From Lacticaseibacillus casei DSM 20011 = JCM 1134 = ATCC 393 (GTDB taxonomy: Bacteria > Bacillota > Bacilli > Lactobacillales > Lactobacillaceae), in contig NZ_AP012544.1 of assembly GCF_000829055.1 (NCBI RefSeq), positions 1,240,001 through 1,304,000 on the forward strand: a stretch of DNA of 64,000 nucleotides, read 5' to 3'. Of this stretch, positions 8,433 to 18,169 are shown one piece after another; the first letter of the stretch is position 1; each line of letters begins with the position of its first letter. Under the pieces are notes generated by a model that saw only the letters and a list, made by a program, of their open reading frames with translations, was not told the DNA's origin and ran no database searches. A program made the translations under genes and the position numbers.

Positions 8433-10403
8433 TCATTGATTCTCTTTAGCCACCGGGCGCCAGAAGCCAAGAATTAATGCGGCAATGACAGTCCCGATGA
8501 TGAGTGACATGACGAACCCGAGTTTCTGATTTGTTAGCAGAAGGGCCACAATGCCGCCATGCGGTGCCGGAACGTTGACGTGCCAGAGCTGGGTTAAACC
8601 GCCGGCAATCGCGGAGCCAACAACGGAACTACCGATAATATGCACGGGATCGGTCGCGGCAAATGGAATCGCACCTTCAGTAATAAAGGTCAACCCAAGT
8701 GCATAGTTGGATAAGCCGGCATTACGTTCCTGCAACGTGAATTTCTTCGGGAAGAAGGTGGAGGCAACCGCAATGGCCAATGGTGGAATCATCCCGCCGA
8801 TCATGACAGCAGCCATCCAACGGCCGTCTTTAAAGCCAGATGCCTGATAAACCCCGATGGCAAACGTGTAAGCAGCCTTGTTGAACGGGCCGCCCATATC
8901 GATACTCATCATGGCAGCCAAAATGACACCGATGAGAATGGCATTACCGGTTCCCATACCTTCAAGGAAACTGATTAACGCCCCGTTGATCGCGGCAAAG
9001 ATCGGGTTGATGATGAAGAACATCAGCAGGCCCATAATGGCCAAGCCAATCACAGGATAAAGCAGGATGGTGCGCATGCCGTCCAGTGACTTCGGCATTT
9101 TGGCCAAGGCCTTTTTCAGACCAACGATCATCCAGCCGGCAGCAAACCCAGCAACCAGACCGCCTAAGAAACCAGCCGGATTCTGGGCCTTCACAACCGA
9201 AGCGGAAGCGACCGTTGCCATATAACCACCAACGAACCCAGGCATCAAGGCTGGTCGATCACCGATAGATTCAGCGATATACGCCGCTAGTACTGGGACC
9301 AGGAAGCTAAAAGCAAATGTCCCCAGATTATTAGTGAAGGTGAACCACATGGAAGTCTTACCCAACCATTGTTCAAGGATGAATGAGATCGCCATGATAA
9401 TCCCGCCGCCGACAACGAATGGCAGCATGTTGGAAACACCGTTCATCAGGTCTTTGTAAATGCGATTCCAGAGGCTACCACCAGAAGTTTCTTCAGTATC
9501 AGAACTTTGTGCATCCGCACCGCTTGCGTGGAAGACCTGCCCCTGACCTTTAAGGGTTTCTTCGATTAATTCTTCAGGCTTTTTGATGCCATCGATGACA
9601 GGCCGGTTCAGCAACTTCTTACCGTTGAACCGATCCATCTCGACCTTTTTATCAGCAGCAACGATGACCCCGGTTGCTCGGTTGATATCGCTGTCGGTTA
9701 ATTTATGCTTGATCCCTTCGGAGCCGTTGGTTTCGACTTTAATATCGACACCCATCTTCTCCGCAGTTTCTTTTAACGCAGCCTCCGCCATGTACGTGTG
9801 GGCGATCCCGGTCGGGCAGGCAGTGACAGCCACGATAAATGGTCGCTCTTTACGCTTTTCTTCTTTGAATTCGGCTTGCTTAGCGGCAGCATCTTTAGCT
9901 TCCTGTGCTTTTTCCGCTTCAGCCTCTTTTTTATCTTTAGCAACTTTTTCGGCTTGAGCCTTGCCGAATAAATCCAGTACCTCGTCCGGTGTTTTGGCTT
10001 GCTTCAAGTCCGCTACCAGTTTTGGATTGATTAAAAGGGAAGATAGGGCAGCCAGAGCGGCCAGATGTTCATTGTTGGCGCCTTCAGGGGCGGCAATCAT
10101 GAAGAACAAATGTACCGGCTGGCCATCGAGCGCGTTAAAGTCAACACCCTTGGCACTTTTGGCAAAAAGTACCGTTGCCCGGGTAACGGCACTGTCTTTG
10201 GCGTGAGGCATCGCAATGCCTTCGCCAATCCCAGTGGTGGACTCGGCTTCACGTTTTAAAATATCCTGACGATACTCGTCGGCATCGGTTACAATGCCTT
10301 CTGCGTGATACTTGTCGACCATTTCATTGATCACAGCCTCTTTGGTGGTTCCTTTGAGATCCATGATCATGACATTTTTTAGTAGTAAGTCACGAATGTC
10401 CAT
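8433..10403 (-). CDS. fruA: PTS fructose transporter subunit IIABC
   Basis: Imports fructose with phosphorylation to fructose 1-phosphate. It has 656 residues with the domain order IIA-IIB-IIC in one chain. The IIA phosphorylation site is His67 in AMPHAKD; the IIB site is Cys196 in TACPTGIAHTYMAEA; they are joined by a charged Lys/Glu/Ala-rich linker (about 150-187). From about residue 310 the IIC membrane domain has roughly ten helices, with conserved GGPFNKAAYTF and ITEGAIPFAATDP. It is the last gene of fruR-fruK-fruA, 9 bases after fruK, with AGGAGG before its ATG. FruK uses its product directly. Confidence 0.96.
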   Translation of the reverse strand: MDIRDLLLKNVMIMDLKGTTKEAVINEMVDKYHAEGIVTDADEYRQDILKREAESTTGIGEGIAMPHAKDSAVTRATVLFAKSAKGVDFNALDGQPVHLFFMIAAPEGANNEHLAALAALSSLLINPKLVADLKQAKTPDEVLDLFGKAQAEKVAKDKKEAEAEKAQEAKDAAAKQAEFKEEKRKERPFIVAVTACPTGIAHTYMAEAALKETAEKMGVDIKVETNGSEGIKHKLTDSDINRATGVIVAADKKVEMDRFNGKKLLNRPVIDGIKKPEELIEETLKGQGQVFHASGADAQSSDTEETSGGSLWNRIYKDLMNGVSNMLPFVVGGGIIMAISFILEQWLGKTSMWFTFTNNLGTFAFSFLVPVLAAYIAESIGDRPALMPGFVGGYMATVASASVVKAQNPAGFLGGLVAGFAAGWMIVGLKKALAKMPKSLDGMRTILLYPVIGLAIMGLLMFFIINPIFAAINGALISFLEGMGTGNAILIGVILAAMMSIDMGGPFNKAAYTFAIGVYQASGFKDGRWMAAVMIGGMIPPLAIAVASTFFPKKFTLQERNAGLSNYALGLTFITEGAIPFAATDPVHIIGSSVVGSAIAGGLTQLWHVNVPAPHGGIVALLLTNQKLGFVMSLIIGTVIAALILGFWRPVAKENQ

Positions 10404-10412
10404 TTTGTCCTC

Positions 10413-11327
10413 CTAAACTTCAGTGATGCTGATGGTTTGTTTAACAGCAGCGATTTTATCGGCAGTGGCAAGATCCTTGGAAAAGGCAGTCGCAGAACCG
10501 CACGCGATACCGACCTTGAAACTTTCCAAGGCGTCATGGGTTTGGGCAAACGTTCCGGTAAAGCCCGCCAGCATACTATCACCGGCACCGACCGAGTTGA
10601 CGGCCGGCTGCTTTGGAACTGTCCCGAGCCAAGCATGATCGCGTTCAATCATCAAGGCCCCGGCACCAGCCATCGAAATCAAAACGTGCTGTGCCCCTTG
10701 ATCCAATAAGCGGCGACCAGCCTTAATAATGGCATCATTGTCGGCATACGGCTTGTCGTTGAATAAGGCTGCGAGTTCATGATGATTGGGCTTGACGACC
10801 AGTGGATGATCCGGAAGCGTGTCCAGCAGTGCCTGGCCGGTGGTGTCAATAACAAAATCGGCTTGATGCTCGTGGATGGCCGGAATTAAGTCACGATAAA
10901 AAGTGGCCGGCAGCCCTTGTGGCAAACTGCCAGACATCACGACGACATCGCCGACTGCGAGTTTGGCTAGCTTTGCTTTAAAGTCGGCAATTTCATCATT
11001 GGTAATGGTTGGCCCGCTTGCGTTGAGTTCGGTTTCCGATTCAGCTTTGAGTTTGACGTTAATTCGGGTATCACCTTTGATCTTCGTGAAGTCACAAGGC
11101 ATCGCGATGGCATCGAGTTGTTGTTGAATAAAAGTGCCGGTGAATCCCCCGAGAAATCCCCAAGCAGTTGTCGGCAAGCCAAGTGTCTGAAGAATTCGGC
11201 TGACATTAATGCCTTTACCGCCTGGCAGCTTAACCGCGTGAGTCAAACGATTGACGGCACCAAGGTCAAGTTGCGGCAATTCGATGACATAATCAATCGA
11301 AGGGTTGAGCGTAACTGAATAGATCAA
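10413..11327 (-). CDS. fruK: 1-phosphofructokinase
   Basis: PfkB-family sugar kinase that converts fructose 1-phosphate from FruA into fructose 1,6-bisphosphate. It has 304 residues: TLNPSIDYV at the N-terminus, the GGKGINVSR signature near residue 37, and the PfkB signature with catalytic aspartate in NSVGAGDSMLAGF near residue 250. The start codon is TTG, with AAGGAGG 7 bases upstream, and it overlaps the fruR stop (TTGA on the coding strand), so translation of the kinase is probably coupled to that of the regulator. Confidence 0.95.
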   Translation of the reverse strand: MIYSVTLNPSIDYVIELPQLDLGAVNRLTHAVKLPGGKGINVSRILQTLGLPTTAWGFLGGFTGTFIQQQLDAIAMPCDFTKIKGDTRINVKLKAESETELNASGPTITNDEIADFKAKLAKLAVGDVVVMSGSLPQGLPATFYRDLIPAIHEHQADFVIDTTGQALLDTLPDHPLVVKPNHHELAALFNDKPYADNDAIIKAGRRLLDQGAQHVLISMAGAGALMIERDHAWLGTVPKQPAVNSVGAGDSMLAGFTGTFAQTHDALESFKVGIACGSATAFSKDLATADKIAAVKQTISITEV

Positions 11328-12073
11328 GAATGAACCTCCTTAATATTTTGGAACCGGTGGTAACCTGCTGGCAGTCCTTGTAATGAACTGGTGAGAATCG
11401 TGACATCGCCAATGTCGGCGAATTTCACGAAACTGACCTGTTCGAACTTACTTGGATCGGCAAGAATCATCGGCTGACGTGCTTGATGAATCGCCAAGCG
11501 CTTGATCACGGCTTCTTCCGGATCAGGCGTGGTGTTCCCAAACTCAGGGTGAATACCATTCGTGCCGATAAAGGCAATATCGAAACGATAGTGATGAAGT
11601 GCTTCTGCAGTGGTAGCGCCAATAAGCGCTTTGGTTGCTGACTTAACCATGCCGCCAAGCATCAGTGTCGGAATTTGATAATCCGCCAGTAAAGAGGCAT
11701 TATCAACACCGGTCGTGATCACCGTCACCCCAAGGTCAGCCAGAAAAGGGATGAGTTGGGCTGTCGTGGTCCCGGCGTCCAGGAAAACCAGATCATCCTG
11801 TTCGACTTGGTGGGCGGCGGCGCGAGCAATAGCTTGTTTGGCGCGTAAATTTTGGGTCGACTTGCTGGCCACATCGGGTTCGTCGCCAAGGCCGTTAATT
11901 CGTTTGGCACCGCCGTGAATCCGTTTAAGTTCGCCCGCTGCTTCAAGTTCGTCCAAATCTCGCCGAATGGTTGATTCTGACGCATCCAAAGCCGCCATTA
12001 ACGCTTTGGATTTGACGACAGTATGCTGTTGTAACTGGCTAAGAATGTATTGTCGCCGTTCTTCTGTAAGCAC
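11324..12073 (-). CDS. fruR: DeoR-family transcriptional regulator of the fructose operon
   Basis: A 249-residue DeoR-type regulator, presumably repressing the fru operon until fructose 1-phosphate is present (known for the family, inferred here). The N-terminal helix-turn-helix (residues about 1-57: LTEERRQYILSQL, then SESTIRRDLDELEAAGEL) is typical DeoR. The C-terminal sugar-phosphate sensor domain carries FLDAGTTTAQLIPFL and GIHPEFGNTTPDPEEA. It is the first gene of the operon and overlaps the TTG start of fruK. Confidence 0.93.
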   Translation of the reverse strand: MLTEERRQYILSQLQQHTVVKSKALMAALDASESTIRRDLDELEAAGELKRIHGGAKRINGLGDEPDVASKSTQNLRAKQAIARAAAHQVEQDDLVFLDAGTTTAQLIPFLADLGVTVITTGVDNASLLADYQIPTLMLGGMVKSATKALIGATTAEALHHYRFDIAFIGTNGIHPEFGNTTPDPEEAVIKRLAIHQARQPMILADPSKFEQVSFVKFADIGDVTILTSSLQGLPAGYHRFQNIKEVHS

Positions 12074-12094
12074 TTTCGTTTCACCTCGCTCTTC

Positions 12095-12144
12095 ATTATA
12101 CTGATGAAACGTTCAAAATCAACCTAAAACCGTTAAAAACATTC
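12095..12144 (-). promoter_or_regulatory. fruRKA promoter with two candidate FruR half-sites
   Basis: On the minus strand, TTGATT (complement of 12117-12122), a 16-bp spacer and TATAAT (complement of 12095-12100) form a good promoter. Two similar octamers, GAACGTTT (complement of 12107-12114) inside the spacer and GAATGTTT (complement of 12137-12144) upstream, start 30 bp apart, about three helical turns, as expected for a repressor binding one DNA face. Confidence 0.55.
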
Positions 12145-12281
12145 ACAACGATCAAAAACAGGCTTGTTACAAGGGACTTTGCACTTTTTTCATTTGTTGT
12201 GCTTAAAGTACTTGTCCTACTGTCTGACGTGGTAAAATAAGAAAGACATGCGATCTGCTATGCGGATGGCGGGTTAACGGG

Positions 12282-12287
12282 TATAAT
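12282..12287 (+). promoter_or_regulatory. Candidate -10 element for obgE
   Basis: A perfect TATAAT sits 34 bases before the obgE ATG, but no recognisable -35 lies 16-18 bp upstream. A second candidate, TAAAAT, occurs near 12233. The fruR-obgE gap is divergent, so one promoter must face right. Confidence 0.35.
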
Positions 12288-12321
12288 TATAAATTATGTT
12301 TTTTCAGAAAGGGGATCGCCA

Positions 12322-13608
12322 ATGTTTGTCGATCAGGTACAAGTAGAAGTTCAGGCGGGCAAAGGCGGTGACGGCATGGTCGCGTTTCGGCGTGAGAAAT
12401 TCGTGCCGTTTGGCGGCCCGGCTGGAGGTGATGGCGGCCGTGGTGGTAGTATCATTTTATATGTCGATGAAGGGTTGCGAACCTTGATGGACTTCAGATA
12501 CCAACGCCACTTCAAAGCGCCGGCCGGTGGCAATGGTCAGGGCAAGTCCATGTATGGGCGCGCAGCTGAAGATCGACGGATTGCCGTGCCAGCAGGAACC
12601 ACGGTCACCGATGCCGATACTGGCGAAGTCCTCGGTGATTTGACGAAGCCAGGGCAAGAACTGGTTGTTGCCAAAGGCGGTCGTGGCGGGCGCGGTAATA
12701 TTCATTTTGTGTCGCCCAAAAACACTGCGCCGGAAATTGCCGAAAACGGTGAACCCGGACAACATCGCTTCATTAAATTGGAGTTGAAAGTCCTCGCTGA
12801 TGTCGGTCTGGTTGGGTTCCCGTCAGTCGGCAAGTCAACTTTATTGTCGGTGGTCACGCAGGCTAAGCCCAAGATTGCTGCGTATCAGTTTACGACATTA
12901 GTGCCAAACCTTGGCATGGTGCAGCTCGACGATGGCACCGATTTTGTCATGGCTGATTTGCCGGGTTTAATTGAAGGCGCCTCACATGGTGTCGGCCTTG
13001 GTATCCAGTTTTTGCGGCATGTTGAGCGGACGCGGGTTCTGTTGCATCTGGTTGAAATGGATCCGGAAAACGGCCGCGAACCGCTGGAAGATTATGACCA
13101 GATTCGTCGCGAACTAGGTGCTTATGATGAGAATATCTTAAAGCGGCCGGAATTAATTGTTGCGACGAAAATGGATCTGCCAGGTGCAGATGAAAGATTT
13201 GCTGAGTTTAAAGCAGCTTTGCTTAAGCGTGGCATTGATCCAGCCAATATTTTTGAAATTTCCAGTCTGACGCATCGCGGGGTCATGCCGTTAATGCATC
13301 GCACCGCGCAAGTGCTGAAAACCGCACCACAATTTGAACCGAAACAGGAAAACGTTAAAACCGCCGATTACAAGTTTGCTCCTGAACCGGCCTTGAAGGT
13401 GACGCGGGATAGCGATGGCACCTTTGTTTTAACCGGTGAAAAAGTGGAACGCGCGTTTAAGATGGCGAATCTTGATCACGAAGATGGCGTCATGCGGTTT
13501 GCGCGGCAGTTACGGAGTATGGGTGTTGACGATGCGCTGCGCGAAGCAGGTGCGCAAAGCGGCGATTTAGTTGCGATTGATGATTTTACCTTTGAATTTG
13601 TTGAATAA
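12322..13608 (+). CDS. obgE: GTPase ObgE/CgtA
   Basis: Essential Obg-family GTPase involved in 50S assembly and stress or growth control. It has 428 residues in three domains. The glycine-rich Obg fold (residues about 1-158) includes [12 protein letters not shown] and KGGRGGRGN. The G domain (about 159-335) has G1 [10 protein letters not shown]3 DLPGLIEGA and G4 TKMD. The C-terminal OCT domain (about 350-428) is the Gram-positive type. The ribosome site AGAAAGGGGAT precedes the ATG. It stands alone between the divergent fru operon and an acetyltransferase gene. Confidence 0.97.
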   Translation: MFVDQVQVEVQAGKGGDGMVAFRREKFVPFGGPAGGDGGRGGSIILYVDEGLRTLMDFRYQRHFKAPAGGNGQGKSMYGRAAEDRRIAVPAGTTVTDADTGEVLGDLTKPGQELVVAKGGRGGRGNIHFVSPKNTAPEIAENGEPGQHRFIKLELKVLADVGLVGFPSVGKSTLLSVVTQAKPKIAAYQFTTLVPNLGMVQLDDGTDFVMADLPGLIEGASHGVGLGIQFLRHVERTRVLLHLVEMDPENGREPLEDYDQIRRELGAYDENILKRPELIVATKMDLPGADERFAEFKAALLKRGIDPANIFEISSLTHRGVMPLMHRTAQVLKTAPQFEPKQENVKTADYKFAPEPALKVTRDSDGTFVLTGEKVERAFKMANLDHEDGVMRFARQLRSMGVDDALREAGAQSGDLVAIDDFTFEFVE

Positions 13609-13663
13609 TCTCCAGTGAACTAGCTGGGAGCAGTAATCTTTTTAAAGAATGGTGGGGCCTCAA

Positions 13664-15652
13664 TTGAAACAGACGCGTAGACGAAAGCGCCGGTATATTC
13701 ATGGATTTGACGGTTTACGGACAATTGGTGTCATTGGTGTTATCCTGTATCATTTGCGTCCCGAATTATTTCGGGGTGGTTACCTAGGTGTCCCGATCTT
13801 CATGGTTGTGTCCGGTTATTTAATTACGGATGGCTTATTGATCGAGTTTAATCGCAATGGGCGAATTGATTTTAAGAGTTTTTTCATTCGGCGATTTAAA
13901 CGTCTTTATCCGGCACTCATTACCGTTTTGTTTGGAACTGCAGCTTATATCACGCTTTTTTCGCAAAATCTCCTGCACAATCTGCATATGATGGTGTTGA
14001 CCAATTTACTTTATGTCTATAATTGGTGGCAGATTTTGAACGGTCAGTCTTATTTTGCGCGCTATGCTAACGGCGAATCGCCTTTCACTCATTTATGGAC
14101 GCTCTCAATTGAAGGACAGTATTATTTAGTCTGGCCATTTCTGGTTTTAGGTTTGCTGCTGTTAGTCAAAAACCGCCATCAGATCGCCAATATTGTCTTG
14201 ATTTTGGCAGCAGCCAGCGGGGCGTGGATGGCCATCTTATATATGATGACCGTTGCGCACACGTCACCTGCTGCCTTTGATCCGAGCCGATTGTACTATG
14301 GTACCGACACACGGGCGTTTTCGATTTTGCTCGGTGCCGCCTTAGCGTTCATTTGGCCAAGTGGTCGGCTTTCGGAGCATTTACCGCGAAAGTGGGTGGT
14401 TAGTCTCGATTTAATGGGAACGGTGAGCTTCGTTGGTTTATTAGCCATGGTCTTCACGGTTGACGGCCAAAGCAGCTTTCTTTATGAAGGCGGCATGGTG
14501 CTGTTCTCCATTTTGACGACGATTCTGGTTGCGGTTGTTGCCCATCCGGCGGCGCATTTTGATCGCCTGCTGAGTAATCCATTGTTTAGCTATATCGGTA
14601 GTCGCAGTTATGGCTTGTACCTTTACCAATTTCCGGTCATGATTTTCTGGGAGAATCGTTTCCGCAACATTGCCGATCATCCGGTTTTGTATCCGGTGAT
14701 TGAAGTCGTCTTAATCGTGGCGATCTCCGAGGCTTCGTATCGATGGATTGAGCAACCAGCGGCGCATTTTGACTATCATAAAACCTGGGCGTTTATCAAG
14801 GGGTTGGCCGATCCGAAGAAACGTATGGGCAAGGCGCGTTGGATCAGCTATGCAGCGTTGGTCATTCTGGCGATTGGCAGTGTTGGTTTAGCCAAGGCAC
14901 CATCAGCTAAGGCGGTTGGCGACGACTCGCCGCTGGCCAAACAACTTAAGAAACGCGCGGAATCGCCTAAGGAAAAGGCCAAGCGTCTGGAAGCCATGCG
15001 TTCTAGCTTAGCCGAAGAGCGTAAAGAAGCCAAAAATAAAACTGAACAAAAATCGCGATCCCGTGCACAGGAGTCGAAGTATGCTTCGCAAGCCAAGGCC
15101 CATCCGGTTAACCAAGAGTATGAACAATATGGCTTAACCCAAATCGAATTGCAACGGGCCCAGGATCTGGGATTAACCGCGATTGGCGACTCAGTCATGC
15201 TTGACGGGCAAGAGGGCCTACAGAAGATTTTCCCTAAAGCAGTGATTGATGCGGCTGTATCTCGGCAAATGATCAATAGTATTGATCTGGTTCGCAGTTA
15301 TGCGGAAAAAGGCGTGTTAGCGAACGTTGTGTTAATCGGTTTAGGCACCAACGGCCCATTTTCCGACGAACAGCTTGCTCAGATGATGCAGGCGATTGGT
15401 CCGGATCGGCAAGTCTTCTGGATTAATGTGCGGGTGCCAACGCGGGCATGGCAAAATGATGTCAATGGCAGGTTGGACGCTGCGCAAAAGCAATATAAGA
15501 ATCTGACGGTGATTGACTGGTTCCGTAAATCTGATGGACATCCTGATTGGTTCTACAAGGATATGGTGCACATGAATCCAACAGGTAACCCGCAGTATGC
15601 GGCGTTTATTGCCAAGACCATTTTGGATAAAACCAAACAGTCAGCTGATTAA
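13664..15652 (+). CDS. OatA-like acyltransferase with C-terminal SGNH domain
   Basis: Membrane O-acetyltransferase, probably modifying peptidoglycan (the OatA role of conferring lysozyme resistance, known for the family). The N-terminal acyltransferase-3 domain (about 1-370) begins HGFDGLRTIGVIGVILYHLRPE and has around ten membrane helices. A basic/Ala-rich linker (about 400-480) follows, then an extracellular SGNH domain with AIGDSVMLDG (nucleophile serine), GLGTNGPF and KDMVHMNPTGN (Asp-His pair). The TTG at 13664 is preferred because GGTGGGG sits 6 bases ahead of it; an in-frame ATG at 13649 would add 5 residues. Lactobacilli can carry OatA and OatB paralogues, so the acetylated sugar is not settled. 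Confidence 0.85.
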   Translation: MKQTRRRKRRYIHGFDGLRTIGVIGVILYHLRPELFRGGYLGVPIFMVVSGYLITDGLLIEFNRNGRIDFKSFFIRRFKRLYPALITVLFGTAAYITLFSQNLLHNLHMMVLTNLLYVYNWWQILNGQSYFARYANGESPFTHLWTLSIEGQYYLVWPFLVLGLLLLVKNRHQIANIVLILAAASGAWMAILYMMTVAHTSPAAFDPSRLYYGTDTRAFSILLGAALAFIWPSGRLSEHLPRKWVVSLDLMGTVSFVGLLAMVFTVDGQSSFLYEGGMVLFSILTTILVAVVAHPAAHFDRLLSNPLFSYIGSRSYGLYLYQFPVMIFWENRFRNIADHPVLYPVIEVVLIVAISEASYRWIEQPAAHFDYHKTWAFIKGLADPKKRMGKARWISYAALVILAIGSVGLAKAPSAKAVGDDSPLAKQLKKRAESPKEKAKRLEAMRSSLAEERKEAKNKTEQKSRSRAQESKYASQAKAHPVNQEYEQYGLTQIELQRAQDLGLTAIGDSVMLDGQEGLQKIFPKAVIDAAVSRQMINSIDLVRSYAEKGVLANVVLIGLGTNGPFSDEQLAQMMQAIGPDRQVFWINVRVPTRAWQNDVNGRLDAAQKQYKNLTVIDWFRKSDGHPDWFYKDMVHMNPTGNPQYAAFIAKTILDKTKQSAD

Positions 15653-15683
15653 CATTTTATTGAAGCTGGCGTCAACTAAACTG

Positions 15684-15734
15684 AGTTCCGGTAAGGGGTT
15701 GGAAAGCCAATCGTTCTTATCGGAACTTTCTTTT
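15684..15734 (+). terminator. Terminator after the acetyltransferase gene
   Basis: Stem AGTTCCGGTAAG / CTTATCGGAACT (one G-T pair), loop about 20 bases, tail TTCTTTT. Confidence 0.75.
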
Positions 15735-15848
15735 GCCTGTGCGCCGCTTTGCCAAAGCTAAGCAGCGTTATCCGCGATCAAACAAGGATAATTCTGCAGG
15801 ACTTGTGGTAGACTACAAAGTGAAGTTTGACAGAATAGGAAGTATGGT

Positions 15849-16805
15849 ATGGAAATTCAATTTTTGGGTACAGGCGCCGGTTCGCCTTCCAAAGTTCGCA
15901 ATGTCAGCAGTCTGGCTTTAAAGCTGCTTGACGAACGCAATGAGGTTTGGCTATTTGATGTTGGCGAAGGTACCCAGCATCAGATTCTGCAGACCACGAT
16001 TAAACCGCGAAAGATTGCCAAGGTGTTCATCACCCATTTGCATGGCGACCACATTTTCGGGTTACCGGGGTTTTTGGCGAGTCGCGCCAACCAAGGCGGC
16101 ACTGATCCGCTCACGATTTACGGGCCGCCTGGCATTGAGGATTTTGTTAGAACCAGTCTGAAGGTTTCCCAGAGTCATTTGAGTTATGCCTTAAAGTTTG
16201 TGTTGCTGCGGCATCCGGGAACGGTTTTTGAAGATCAGACCTTTAAAGTCATTTTTGACCGACTTGACCATCGCATCACCAGTTTTGGGTTTCGGGTTGA
16301 GGAAAAGCCACATCCGTGTGAGTTGCTGATTGATAAGGTCCGGGCCGCTAAAATTCCGTCTGGACCGGTTTATGCCGAGTTAAAGGCAGGTAAACAGGTG
16401 ACGTTGCCCGATGGCCGGACGTTTGACGGTCATGATTTTATCGGGCCAGCACAACCGGGCCGGATTGTGACGATTTTTGGCGACACCAGAAAATGCAGTC
16501 GCGCGTTGCCACTAGCAGCTGGTGCAGATGTTCTGGTTCACGAGAGTACTTTTGGCCCGGACGAAAGCCAGTTAGCCAAACAGTACTATCATTCAACCAA
16601 TATTCAGGCTGCCGAGTTAGCCAAGCGCGCCGGTGTCGGCAAGTTGTTGCTGAATCACATTTCTGCGCGGTATCTTGGCCCCGGCGTTGCGATGTTAGAA
16701 AAAAGTGCCCAGCGTATTTTCCCCAATACCCACGTGGTGAAGGATTTTGAAGAAGTTAATATTCCGTTTGCCAGTCCCCAGTTGACGTCGGCGGGATCCG
16801 TTTAA
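15849..16805 (+). CDS. rnz: Ribonuclease Z
   Basis: Zinc-dependent endonuclease that removes the 3' trailer from tRNA precursors. It has 318 residues, the usual bacterial length. It starts [15 protein letters not shown] and has the metallo-beta-lactamase motif HLHGDH (His63, His65, Asp67, His68), with further metal ligands in GDTR near residue 215 and in LNHISARY near residue 270. The arrangement is that of the short RNase Z form. The following SDR gene is on the same strand about 115 bases later. Confidence 0.95.
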   Translation: MEIQFLGTGAGSPSKVRNVSSLALKLLDERNEVWLFDVGEGTQHQILQTTIKPRKIAKVFITHLHGDHIFGLPGFLASRANQGGTDPLTIYGPPGIEDFVRTSLKVSQSHLSYALKFVLLRHPGTVFEDQTFKVIFDRLDHRITSFGFRVEEKPHPCELLIDKVRAAKIPSGPVYAELKAGKQVTLPDGRTFDGHDFIGPAQPGRIVTIFGDTRKCSRALPLAAGADVLVHESTFGPDESQLAKQYYHSTNIQAAELAKRAGVGKLLLNHISARYLGPGVAMLEKSAQRIFPNTHVVKDFEEVNIPFASPQLTSAGSV

Positions 16806-16921
16806 TAACCGGTTCTGTCAGCAAGCGACAATGGTGATTGGCTGAAAAGCAGTGCCGGCTTGAAGTGACAGTGGCTCAAGCGTGATTGGAACAGCAAAGC
16901 GTACAAGGAGGGAGCAGCATC

Positions 16922-17704
16922 GTGAAACAACACCTAACAGTAGTTATTTCTGGCGGATCAGCCGGATTGGGTAAAGCAATTGGGTTGGAAGCCGCCAAAA
17001 AAGGGGCAACGGTGGTTTTCCTGGCACGTAGACGTGACAAGTTACGTCAGGCTCAAGCAGAGGCAAGTTCACTTTCTGGTCGGCCAGCGTTTGCTTTTCC
17101 GGTTGATGTGGCTGATCCTGTCGCTATTGAAGCCGTCGTTGAGCGCATTCATGCCACCGTCGGATCTGTCGATGTGTTAGTCAACGCAGCCGGTTTTGGT
17201 CATTTTGAGAATGCGTTTGACACGGATATGCATTTGGTTGAACGCATGTTTCGCGTGAATGTTTTGGGAACCATGTACTTAACCAAGCTGCTGGGACGCG
17301 ACATGGCGATTCGTGGCCAAGGACACATCATCAATGTCTCATCGATGGCCGGTAAAATTGCCACACCCAAGTCAGCTATTTATTCGGCGACAAAGTTTGC
17401 AGTGGTGGGTTATAGTAACGGACTACGACTGGAATTGAAGCCATTTGGGGTCACTGTGACAACCGTTAACCCGGGACCGATTGCAACCGACTTCTTCAAA
17501 TCGGCTAGGGCATTGGACTACTTGGCCAGCGTTTCTTGGCTGGTATTGGATCCTGATAAACTGGCGCGGCGAATTGTTGCAACATTTAACCATCCGGTAC
17601 GGGAAATCAATACACCTTGGTTGATGAATCTGGGTGCTGACTTGTATACTTTATTTCCACATATCGGCGATTGGTTAGCAGGCGGTTTGCTGAACAAAAA
17701 ATAA
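16922..17704 (+). CDS. SDR family NAD(P)-dependent oxidoreductase
   Basis: Classical short-chain dehydrogenase/reductase of 260 residues. The Rossmann cofactor loop is SGGSAGLGKA (a GxxxGxG variant) near residue 10; ARR after the second strand suggests NADP(H); NAAGFG near residue 93, a catalytic serine in NVSSMAG near residue 141, and YSATK near residues 154-158 supply the active site. The start is taken as GTG 16922, with AAGGAGGGAG ending 7 bases before it. The closest theme is the DltE/YqjQ-like cytoplasmic group; the substrate is unknown. Confidence 0.88.
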   Translation: MKQHLTVVISGGSAGLGKAIGLEAAKKGATVVFLARRRDKLRQAQAEASSLSGRPAFAFPVDVADPVAIEAVVERIHATVGSVDVLVNAAGFGHFENAFDTDMHLVERMFRVNVLGTMYLTKLLGRDMAIRGQGHIINVSSMAGKIATPKSAIYSATKFAVVGYSNGLRLELKPFGVTVTTVNPGPIATDFFKSARALDYLASVSWLVLDPDKLARRIVATFNHPVREINTPWLMNLGADLYTLFPHIGDWLAGGLLNKK

Positions 17705-17717
17705 AGGGGTGGCTTGA

Positions 17718-18044
17718 ATGAAGGGTCAACAGCGATTTATTATCGGATTGGTACTTGCATTAATTTTAATTATTTTTGCGTTGCTAAATGGTCAAGGCGT
17801 TTCGGTTAACTTTTTTGGGATTCAGTTGGAGTGGCCATTGATCGTGATCATTGCGGTTTCTGTGTTAATCGGCGCAGTGGTCACCTGGTTAATTTCAACC
17901 AGTGCCGTTGCCAATGCCAAAAAACAGATTCGTGAATTGCAGCAGCGCATCACTGAATTGACGAAGGCGAACAAAGCCGAAAAGCCAGCGCCTAAACCGG
18001 TTCAGGCACCTAAGGAAGAGCCGGTTGATTCAACGAAAAAATAA
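17718..18044 (+). CDS. LapA/DUF1049-domain membrane protein
   Basis: A 108-residue protein with two membrane helices (about 8-25 and 37-62) separated by the short GQGVSVNFFGIQLEWP segment typical of the lipopolysaccharide assembly protein A (LapA/DUF1049) family, followed by a cytoplasmic coiled-coil (KKQIRELQQRITELTK) and a Pro/Lys-rich tail. In a Gram-positive cell there is no lipopolysaccharide, so the family name does not give its job. It starts 13 bases after the SDR gene and probably shares its transcript. Confidence 0.78.
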   Translation: MKGQQRFIIGLVLALILIIFALLNGQGVSVNFFGIQLEWPLIVIIAVSVLIGAVVTWLISTSAVANAKKQIRELQQRITELTKANKAEKPAPKPVQAPKEEPVDSTKK

Positions 18045-18048
18045 CGAC

Positions 18049-18079
18049 AAAACGCGGATGATGCGATTCGCGTTTTTTA
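18049..18079 (+). terminator. Terminator after the LapA-like gene
   Basis: AAAACGCG / CGCGTTTT stem, 12-base loop, then T run. Confidence 0.75.
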
Positions 18080-18089
18080 TTCGATAATG

Positions 18090-18119
18090 TTTGACCTTTA
18101 CTGACCAATATCGTAAAGT
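18090..18119 (+). promoter_or_regulatory. clpB promoter overlapped by a CtsR operator
   Basis: TTTGACC-TTT-ACTGACC at 18090-18106 matches the known tandem-heptamer CtsR operator (two TTTGACY-type heptamers separated by three bases), perfectly in the first half and 5 of 7 in the second. TTGACC within it also serves as a -35, with TAAAGT at 18114-18119 as -10 after 17 bp. CtsR binding would therefore block RNA polymerase, making clpB heat and protein-stress inducible. Confidence 0.72.
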
Positions 18120-18169
18120 GGATTTGAAAACAATAAACAGTTAATGAACGGTTATGGAGGGATACGTGG

